Assembly (NCBI RefSeq): GCF_000332155.1
Contig: NZ_KB235904.1
Coordinates: 1,630,859-1,694,858 of the forward strand
Length of the DNA: 64,000 nt
Reading direction: 5' to 3'
From: Kamptonema formosum PCC 6407
GTDB lineage: Bacteria > Cyanobacteriota > Cyanobacteriia > Cyanobacteriales > Microcoleaceae
Positions 17,260-23,439 of the stretch are shown here, piece by piece. A program made the translations under genes and the position numbers. The stretch's first letter is position 1; each line of letters starts with the position of its first letter. A model generated the notes under the pieces. That model searched no databases and was not told where the DNA came from. It saw only the letters and a list, made by a program, of their open reading frames with translations.

Positions 17260-17928
17260 ATGATTTCTATCCCAGCTAAACCCTATGACTATGAATTGCC
17301 AAATCTAAACAGCGTTGCCTTAATTGTCATTGATATGCAGCGAGACTTTCTAGAACCAGGAGGTTTTGGAGAAATATTAGGAAATGATGTCTCACTCCTG
17401 CAATCAATTGTGCCTACAGTTAAGCAATTATTAGAGGAATTTCGCAAATTCAACCTCCCCATTTTTCATACTATAGAAGGCCATAATAGCGATTTATCTG
17501 ATTGTCCCATCTCTAAAATTAAACGGGGAAAAGGTAAGTTAACTATTGGAGATGTCGGCCCAATGGGTCGCATCCTCGTATTAGGTGAAGCCGGAAATGG
17601 TATTATACCAGAGTTAGCGCCGCTACCGGGCGAAATTGCGCTTTCAAAACCAGGTAAAGGTGCTTTTTCTCGCACTAAATTAGAATCGATGTTGCAGGAA
17701 AAAGGCATTACTCACCTGATTTTTGCGGGGGTGACAACAGAGGTTTGCGTGCAAACAACTATGCGCGAAGCTAATGACAGAGGATATGAATGTCTGTTAA
17801 TAGAAGATGCTACTGCTAGTTATTTTCCTGAGTTCAAACAAGCTACTTTAGAGATGATTCGCGCCCAAGGTGGTATCATTGGCTGGACGACAACGGCGAC
17901 GCAATTATTTAAAGCATTGAATCATTAA
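17260..17928 (+). CDS. Isochorismatase-like cysteine hydrolase (second paralogue)
   Basis: 222 residues from ATG at 17260 with AGAGGTG just upstream; a TTG at 17233 would add nine residues before the family start. The triad is Asp25 ([10 protein letters not shown]), Lys130 (SKPGKGAF) and Cys163 ([15 protein letters not shown]). It shares long stretches with the hydrolase at 14801 ([25 protein letters not shown]) but differs in the acidic lid region. That suggests a related but distinct substrate. It follows the ATPase gene after a palindromic repeat and may have its own promoter. A triuret/biuret division of labour is possible but unproven. Confidence 0.85.
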   Translation: MISIPAKPYDYELPNLNSVALIVIDMQRDFLEPGGFGEILGNDVSLLQSIVPTVKQLLEEFRKFNLPIFHTIEGHNSDLSDCPISKIKRGKGKLTIGDVGPMGRILVLGEAGNGIIPELAPLPGEIALSKPGKGAFSRTKLESMLQEKGITHLIFAGVTTEVCVQTTMREANDRGYECLLIEDATASYFPEFKQATLEMIRAQGGIIGWTTTATQLFKALNH

Positions 17929-17947
17929 AATTTAACGCAAGTTTTAC

Positions 17948-17996
17948 GTAAGGCCGCCCTTTCGGTAGTAAATATATCACCCAGAGGGCGGCGTTA
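17948..17996. repeat. Imperfect GC-rich hairpin
   Basis: GCCGCCCT at 17953-17960 pairs with AGGGCGGC at 17985-17992, flanked by GTAAG and GTTAT. It lies 20 bp after the second hydrolase gene and could serve as its terminator. It resembles the GTAACGCCGCC hairpin at 57468-57518. Confidence 0.6.
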
Positions 17997-18006
17997 TAAA
18001 CATAGA

Positions 18007-18116
18007 TAGGACTTACGCATAGAGTCCCAGAAACCGGGTTTTTGAGAGAATCTGTGGGTCAAAACGAAGTATTTTCGTCAAAAAACCCGGTTTATGAGGT
18101 TGGGTGCGTAAGTCCT
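18007..18116. mobile_element. MITE-like element, copy 1 (110 bp)
   Basis: TAGGACTTACGCA at the left and TGCGTAAGTCCT at the right form terminal inverted repeats. Inside, CAGAAACCGGGTTTTTGAG and AAAAAACCCGGTTTATGAGG form a nested pair around an ACGAAGTATTTTCGT palindrome. It has the same length as, and only a few differences from, the copy at 18711-18820. No coding capacity. Confidence 0.85.
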
Positions 18117-18129
18117 GAAACAATTACAA

Positions 18130-18519
18130 TTATGCGTAAGTCTTATTTACATAACGCCGCCATCCGCCCCATTCTGTAATCTCGCGCTGTCCCTCACATA
18201 AGATAGCTTCGCCTAAAATTCCTAGAACCTCTTCACCGTCAGCTAAACGTACCTTACCTACGCATAATCCAGCGGGTTCTTTTAATAATATTTCGCTGAT
18301 ACCATCAGCAGGTATAGCCCAAACTTCAACTGCGATCGCAACTCCCCCATCTGCAACTCGCAGCATAGCTGGATAACGGTCTTTAATTGACCATAACCGA
18401 TAACTGGGTTCCGTTACAGTCTCTCGCACAAAGCTACCGCCAACTGCTAACAAGTTATGGTTTAACTCTAGACCTCGCATCAAAGTACCATTAACGGCAA
18501 GATATACAGTTTGGATCAT
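18130..18519 (-). CDS. Stand-alone allophanate hydrolase C-terminal domain-like protein
   Basis: 129 residues. The pattern GLELNHNLLAVGG, then YRLWSI, PAMLRVADGG, VEVWAIP, and EITEWGGWRRYV matches the C-terminal domain of allophanate hydrolases (AtzF/DUR1,2). That domain completes allophanate breakdown after the amidase domain and has a gamma-glutamylcyclotransferase-like fold. No amidase domain is present here or elsewhere in the window. Its place beside two biuret-hydrolase-like enzymes is suggestive because biuret hydrolysis yields allophanate. The last residues (KTYA and stop) are encoded by a sequence nearly identical to the MITE terminus. Family match is by eye. Confidence 0.8.
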   Translation of the reverse strand: MIQTVYLAVNGTLMRGLELNHNLLAVGGSFVRETVTEPSYRLWSIKDRYPAMLRVADGGVAIAVEVWAIPADGISEILLKEPAGLCVGKVRLADGEEVLGILGEAILCEGQREITEWGGWRRYVNKTYA

Positions 18520-18625
18520 TTCAACAACAGGTATTTCCGTATAAGTAATCTAAGCGATCGCCCCTATTATAGGATAAAGCGTTCAAATCTCTATTATTTT
18601 TATTTCCGATTATCAAAAATATACT

Positions 18626-18662
18626 AATGGCTAATGGCTAATGGCTAATGGCTAATGGCTAA
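18626..18662. repeat. Heptamer STRR (TAATGGC, about 5 units)
   Basis: Five tandem TAATGGC heptamers lie upstream of the allophanate-hydrolase-like gene and ahead of the second MITE copy. The 468 bp between 18520 and 18987 otherwise hold only that MITE and A/T-rich DNA. Confidence 0.9.
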
Positions 18663-18710
18663 TTAAAAACGATTGACTGTCGAGCAATTGCTAATTAAAA
18701 GTATAATTTA

Positions 18711-18820
18711 TAGGACTTACGCAGGTCGTCCCAGAAACCGGGTTTTTGAGAGAATCTGTGCGTCGGGACGAAGTATTTTCGTCAAAAAACCCGGTTTATG
18801 AGGTTGGGTGCGTAAGTCCT
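18711..18820. mobile_element. MITE-like element, copy 2 (110 bp)
   Basis: Same length and structure as copy 1: TAGGACTTACGCA and TGCGTAAGTCCT ends, CAGAAACCGGGTTTTTGAG inside, and the ACGAAGTATTTTCGT centre. It differs from copy 1 at only a few positions near the left end and centre. The near identity 700 bp away means recent duplication or transposition. Confidence 0.87.
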
Positions 18821-18987
18821 GATTTCCTCAATTGAAAACTGATAAAAGAGATATTTTGTGACCCCAAATGAATCCCATAATGAATGCAAATGAAAGCAAC
18901 ATCATCTATATTGTTCTACCTCGATCTGCGGTAAAATATCTTTATCGCTTTGACCTGTAGTCAGCAATAGATAGAACATATAGGCAG

Positions 18988-19341
18988 ATGGAACAAGAAA
19001 CTTTACCGACAGAGGTTATACTTACCCACCCGCGCCAATCTCTGGGAAGTGTCCAGCTTGATTGGACACCGCAACCGGGAAATTATCTCGATTTAAAAGG
19101 TCAGACTTATGCTGTTTTAGAACGCCGTCACCGCTATCAATTGCGATCGGGGCGCTATCGCTTGCAGAAAATTGACTTGTACGTGCAGTCTGCACAACGG
19201 CCTACAGAGAAGAGTTTTGTCGAGGGGCACTGGGTTATAGGCGATGCCAGTTGTCGCTATAGTGCGCGATCGGAGATCATTCGCTGTGCGGTTAATCCAG
19301 AGGGGCCATGCGATCGCTGCCGCTTCTACGAAAAATCATGA
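18988..19341 (+). CDS. DUF6464-like cysteine-rich protein
   Basis: 117 residues with a conserved end DASCRYSARSEIIRCAVNPEG followed by PCDRCRFYE. The four cysteines look like a metal site. The central part is rich in Arg/Tyr and probably beta (YAVLERRHRYQLRSGRYRLQK). This is a cyanobacterium-specific family (DUF6464) with no known role. ATG at 18988 follows TAGGCAG. It stands alone between the MITE region and the convergent fmt gene. Confidence 0.8.
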   Translation: MEQETLPTEVILTHPRQSLGSVQLDWTPQPGNYLDLKGQTYAVLERRHRYQLRSGRYRLQKIDLYVQSAQRPTEKSFVEGHWVIGDASCRYSARSEIIRCAVNPEGPCDRCRFYEKS

Positions 19342-19423
19342 GTTGCGCGATCGCTTGGGCGATGTCTCAGAATATGGAGGCGATCGCGTCTCCTCTCATT
19401 CTTAAGTTGCTTCATCATCTTCA

Positions 19424-20446
19424 CTAATTATTTACTTTATCTTCATTCTTTATACCAAAAACCTCCCCCACAGCCAAGCGAGTACCATTAGCAAAATCCC
19501 ATCCAGACTGAACTTTTTTCCCCGCTAACTGCACCTCGCGCAACAACAATAAACCCTCGCCAGTTTGCACGATTGGCCCCAAATTTTTGACAACTTTTAC
19601 AACTTCTCCACACTTACCAGAAAGCTCAGATAAACTTGACCAATCTTGCTCTAAACGCCGCAAATCTGGCGGTAATTTTAACCAGTATTCAGAACCCAGG
19701 GGTGCAGTAGCGCTAATTTTTGCCGAATTGCCGCGAAAACTGGTAACACAGTCGGGGAAAAATCCTCTAATCTGATTGTGAAGTGCGATCGCACTCTGCG
19801 ACCAATCGAGTACATAATCGGGATTTTTAATCAGCGGCGCATAAGTTGCCTCTGACGCATCTTGAGGAATCGCTTTCACTTCATCTTTCCCTAACTTTAA
19901 CACAGTTTCTACTAATAAATCAGCTCCCAATTCTGATAACCTTTCCGCCAATGTTGCAGCATTATCTAAAAGAGTAATCCCTGCAAAAGCTTTCAATAGC
20001 ATTGCCCCAGTATCCATACCAGCATCCATTAGCATTGTAGTAATACCAGTTTCCTTTTCGCCGTGATATAGACACCATTGAATCGGTGCCGCCCCCCGAT
20101 ATTTTGGCAAGATTGAGCCGTGAGCGTTGATACAGCCTAACTGAGGCATATCCAAAATTTCTTGAGAAAGGATCTGACCGTAAGCTACCACTATAAATAG
20201 ATCGGCTTCTGTTTGTTTTAGTAAAGATAGTGTCTCAGTATCTTTTTTAATTCGTTGGGGTTGCCAGACTGGAAGATTGTGAGCAACAGCAGTTATTTTA
20301 ACAGGGGAAGGTATTAATTGATTGCCACGCCCTCGGCGCTTATCTGGCTGAGTAACAACCGCAACCACCTCAAAGTCTGGATGATTTAGTAAATTTTCTA
20401 AACTAGGAACTGCAAACTGGGGAGTACCAAAAAAGACAATTTTCAT
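19424..20446 (-). CDS. fmt: Methionyl-tRNA formyltransferase
   Basis: 340 residues. It transfers a formyl group from 10-formyl-tetrahydrofolate to initiator Met-tRNA. The N-terminal Rossmann-like domain starts [17 protein letters not shown] and contains the folate/catalytic block [18 protein letters not shown] near residue 108, including the Asn-His pair. The tRNA-binding C-terminal domain ends [17 protein letters not shown]. It is full length. An STRR of GGGCTAG/GAAGGGA type sits immediately upstream of the ATG. It ends 82 bp from the convergent DUF6464 gene. Confidence 0.97.
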   Translation of the reverse strand: MKIVFFGTPQFAVPSLENLLNHPDFEVVAVVTQPDKRRGRGNQLIPSPVKITAVAHNLPVWQPQRIKKDTETLSLLKQTEADLFIVVAYGQILSQEILDMPQLGCINAHGSILPKYRGAAPIQWCLYHGEKETGITTMLMDAGMDTGAMLLKAFAGITLLDNAATLAERLSELGADLLVETVLKLGKDEVKAIPQDASEATYAPLIKNPDYVLDWSQSAIALHNQIRGFFPDCVTSFRGNSAKISATAPLGSEYWLKLPPDLRRLEQDWSSLSELSGKCGEVVKVVKNLGPIVQTGEGLLLLREVQLAGKKVQSGWDFANGTRLAVGEVFGIKNEDKVNN

Positions 20447-20449
20447 GAT

Positions 20450-20506
20450 AGGGGCTAGGGGAAGAAGGGGCTAGGGGCTAGGGAAGAAGGGAAAGAAGGG
20501 AAAGAG
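20450..20506. repeat. Short repeats of GGGCTAG / GGGAAGAA type
   Basis: Imperfect purine-rich heptamers directly upstream of fmt. They belong to the same class as the other STRRs; the fmt start codon is within a few bases of the array. Confidence 0.75.
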
Positions 20507-20608
20507 AATAAAACTAAGAGCTTCGTCGCGATCGCGCTTGCCGAACGGCGCGATCGATTTAAAATGCCCTAATGGTCTTGGCGGTTGCTATACTTTTACT
20601 ATCAACTA

Positions 20609-20727
20609 GCAATTAGTAATTAGCCATTAGCCATTAGCCATTACCAATTACCAATTACCAATTAGCCATTAGCCATTAGCCATTAGCCATTACCAATTAG
20701 CAATTACCAATTACCCATTACCCATTA
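20609..20727. repeat. Mixed heptamer STRR array (CCATTAG, CCAATTA, CCCATTA)
   Basis: About 17 heptamers of related types. The array runs up to and supplies the TAA stop of the OmpA-like gene at 20725-20727, so repeat expansion has reached the end of the coding region. Confidence 0.88.
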
Positions 20728-21669
20728 ACGTAGAGGAGCGATCGCAACTTCAATCCGGCGATTACGTTGGCGATTAGCCTCCGTTGTATTTTCCACCGAC
20801 GGGCGACTTTCTCCATAGCCGATCGCCACCCAGTGATACTTCTCGCCAAGAGTCTTAGATAAATATTGTTCCACTGCCTGAGCCCTGGCAAAAGACAGAT
20901 TTTGATTGTCCTTCACCTCCCCAGCATCGTCAGTATGCCCTGCAATGCGAACAGTAGCACCCTCATAGTTTTGCAAATCTGCAATCAAATTATCTAAAAT
21001 TACGTTAGTTCCGGGGCGCAGAGCACTACTACCAACCTCAAACAAAACATCACTAGGGAGTGTCACCATCAGTGCATCCGCACTAAATACAGAACTGCGA
21101 TCGCCACTAGATTCATCTGCATTATTAGCTTTAATGCCCGGAATCGGACTGCTATCCTTGCCAACAGCAGGCAAAGCAGGACTGGGCGCTGCGGCGGATG
21201 TCGATGTCCCTAACTCCTGTGACATCAATTCCAACCGCTTTTCTAAGCTTTCCGTAGGCTTACTACTGCCTAATTGTGTCTCCAGCGCCGCCGTGCGCCC
21301 GATCAGTGCATTTAATTCCCCTTGCAACTGTCTCAAGTCGGCTTGCAGTTTTTGCCTTTGTGTAGGAGTCAATTGCGAACTCGAAGGAGTGGGGATTGGT
21401 GAAGGAAGAATCGGACTCGGAGTTGGAGATAGGCGTTTCGGGCCCGCAGCCAGATTCTGAAATTGGCGTAGCAATTTTTCACTCAGAGGTATCTCAGTTC
21501 CAGCAGAGGGATATATTTGCGCGGCCGCTACCCCCAAAGCCCACGCAAAACCGCTTCCTACCCCCAGCAGCAGCAGTCGAAATATCAAGGACAGCACAAA
21601 CAAGCCTGTTCCCGGCGACTTAGGGGCAGAACTCCGGGCGGCTGAAAATTTCTTTGGTGAAGATTTCAC
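20725..21669 (-). CDS. OmpA-family protein with N-terminal membrane anchor
   Basis: 314 residues. A membrane helix near 27-50 (LFVLSLIFRLLLLGVGSGFAW) is followed by a Pro/Ser-rich stretch and a coiled coil near 105-150 (QLQGELNALIGRTAALE). Residues about 195-312 are an OmpA C-terminal peptidoglycan-binding domain with IAGHTDDAGEVKDNQNLSFARA and NRRIEVAI. The Asp/Arg pair that holds diaminopimelate is in place. It should link the inner membrane to the cell wall. A perfect hairpin at 21712-21735 lies in its leader, and its stop lies in a heptamer repeat. Confidence 0.92.
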   Translation of the reverse strand: MKSSPKKFSAARSSAPKSPGTGLFVLSLIFRLLLLGVGSGFAWALGVAAAQIYPSAGTEIPLSEKLLRQFQNLAAGPKRLSPTPSPILPSPIPTPSSSQLTPTQRQKLQADLRQLQGELNALIGRTAALETQLGSSKPTESLEKRLELMSQELGTSTSAAAPSPALPAVGKDSSPIPGIKANNADESSGDRSSVFSADALMVTLPSDVLFEVGSSALRPGTNVILDNLIADLQNYEGATVRIAGHTDDAGEVKDNQNLSFARAQAVEQYLSKTLGEKYHWVAIGYGESRPSVENTTEANRQRNRRIEVAIAPLR

Positions 21670-21711
21670 GGTTTTTCTCTTTCACTCTAGGGTAATAGCC
21701 CGACATTTTAT

Positions 21712-21735
21712 AAAGCCTAGCAGAAGCTAGGCTTT
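21712..21735. terminator. Hairpin with A- and T-tracts
   Basis: AAAGCCTAGC and GCTAGGCTTT form a 10-bp perfect stem with loop AGAA, and T-rich sequence follows on both strands. It looks like a bidirectional intrinsic terminator, but it sits 43 bp upstream of the OmpA-like start. It could therefore be a leader structure instead. Confidence 0.5.
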
Positions 21736-22289
21736 TACTTTAGTCACAGAACTTTTCCTTTGCCAGTCTCCACTGTTTCCAGAAGGGTACTACTTTCCCC
21801 CTTGTCCTCTTCATAGCCAGCTTACAAAGACTTATGGCAACTGCCAAGACTCTTAAAACATTCCAAATTACTCAAATCTTTCGGCTGAGCCTGCTCCCTA
21901 ACGAAGGAAGGACTCACAGCGAAGCCCTTATTTATATTCTATGTTCCTTTCCTTGCAGTAATTTCTCTTCCCTTCTTTCCCTAGTCCCTAACCCCTAACT
22001 GACGAAAGCAATTGCTCTATCATAGGACTTACACAAAAAACCCGGTTTCTGACCAAAATCATCGCTTTTTTCGAGAAATATTGACGCAGAAACCAGGTTT
22101 TTGACCGAGCGTGCGTAACTCCTATATCAGCTAATCTTACGAATCCCCGTGTATGCAAGACCGGGTAGTGTCAACCCTAACCAGCGATCGATGTATCGTT
22201 TTTAATCACCTTTTCCTTGATAGGTTGATTTCTTTCTTTTGTCCTCTAGTAAGAGCCTCTCTTAAAAATGTACCCAGTCTTATTTCCGA
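21736..22289. other. Intergenic region; MITE-like relic, otherwise unexplained
   Basis: No convincing gene. 22023-22125 is a diverged relative of the MITE-like family, with TAGGACTTACAC and GTGCGTAACTCCTA ends and CCGGTTTCTGACC inside. The stretch 21760-21935 is not obviously repetitive. On the minus strand it contains a 44-codon frame lacking a clear start, which I do not call. A structured RNA here cannot be excluded by eye. Confidence 0.6.
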
Positions 22290-22502
22290 CTAAGCAATTT
22301 CTACCTCATCGATAGTTCTTAATCTAGGTATCCAGGTAGACAATTTTACCAAACCATCTAATTTCTCGATGCTCTTATTAGGAGCTAAAACCATCTCCAC
22401 CAGATCTGGCATTTCTTGCCAACATTCAGGACAGAACCAGTAAACGCTATTATGACGAGCGTGGCGGAGTAATTGAGAGGAGCAACAAGGGCAAGTATTC
22501 AT
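22290..22502 (-). CDS. Small zinc-ribbon-like protein
   Basis: 70 residues starting MNTCPCCSSQLLRHARHN, then WFCPECWQEMP. The CPxC...CPxC spacing (residues 4, 7 and about 29, 32) is a likely zinc ribbon. The rest is a short helix. Similar small proteins are conserved in filamentous cyanobacteria without known role. It is isolated, with 262 bp upstream in which I see nothing beyond A/T-rich DNA. A second ligand pair is complete, so it is probably functional. Confidence 0.75.
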   Translation of the reverse strand: MNTCPCCSSQLLRHARHNSVYWFCPECWQEMPDLVEMVLAPNKSIEKLDGLVKLSTWIPRLRTIDEVEIA

Positions 22503-22764
22503 GATATTTCTTAAACCAGATTTAGAACAGATTGATAATTGATTTCCACAAAAAAGTTACTAATGCGAAGAGAACACCTTGACTCTAGTTAAAGTCTGAG
22601 TATTCCTATTTCAACCGGGATGTATGTAAATAGTTATATTTGATACCAAATAGGCATCTTTTATACGATCCCTGACATATAATTGAAGTTATATATAAAA
22701 TATGAAGAACTCGTGAAGGATAAGAAGATTGTTACAAAAGGTAAAATAATTTCACAATCCAGAT

Positions 22765-23157
22765 TTACTCTTCGCTCCAACCCAGAACTTTTGCCATCTG
22801 AACAGGCAAGGTCAGCGGTTCAAAAGGCTTATAAATAACACTCACAACTCCCAAACTAGCAAAGTATGCACAGTCACCGGGCATTACCTTAGCAGTCAAT
22901 AAAATTACCGGGATATGCTTGGTAGCACTATTAGCTTGTAACTGTTGAAAAGTAGTCGGGCCATCTTGGTCAGGCATCATCACATCCAAAAGAATAGCAT
23001 CCGGCTGCTCAAGAATAGCTTTAGCCAGACCCTCTCCTCCAGAACTAGCCGTCAGGACTTCCCAGCCCCCCACCAGTTCTAGACTGACTTGAGCTACCTC
23101 CCGAACATCTTCTGCATCATCAATTACCAAGATCCGCTTTGGATTTAAGCTTAACAT
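22765..23157 (-). CDS. Single-domain response regulator (CheY-like)
   Basis: 130 residues forming one receiver domain. The acidic pair is in VIDDAEDV, the phospho-acceptor Asp in AILLDVMMPDQDG, Thr in LLTAKV and Lys in VIYKPFEPL. There is no output domain. It lies 282 bp downstream of the large regulator gene at 23440 on the same strand. It may take part in the same relay, though not clearly in one transcript. The gap holds CTAGGG-type repeats. Confidence 0.92.
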   Translation of the reverse strand: MLSLNPKRILVIDDAEDVREVAQVSLELVGGWEVLTASSGGEGLAKAILEQPDAILLDVMMPDQDGPTTFQQLQANSATKHIPVILLTAKVMPGDCAYFASLGVVSVIYKPFEPLTLPVQMAKVLGWSEE

Positions 23158-23439
23158 CTTTACTTAATATCTTTATGAGAGAGGGAAATTATTCTTAAAG
23201 CTTAGAGGGGCTTTGTGAAAAACCCGTGAATTATAGCTAGGGACTAGGGGCGCTTAGGCTAAGGACTAGGGAAGAAGGGAATAGAATCAGCAGGTTGCAG
23301 GTAATCCTGTGTTTGTGCCTGAACAAAATTTGCTCTGCATTATCTCTCTAGCTTTTTGTCAGTAATTATAAAAAAATTCAAGGTTTTGACGGATTTTTAA
23401 ATATGTTTTTATTCGGATTCATGAGTTCGTCTTCGAGCC

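Noticed and set aside
21800..21935. Short minus-strand frame of 44 codons ahead of the OmpA-like gene
   Set aside because: No ATG/GTG start with a ribosome site and no recognisable pattern; left as unexplained DNA.
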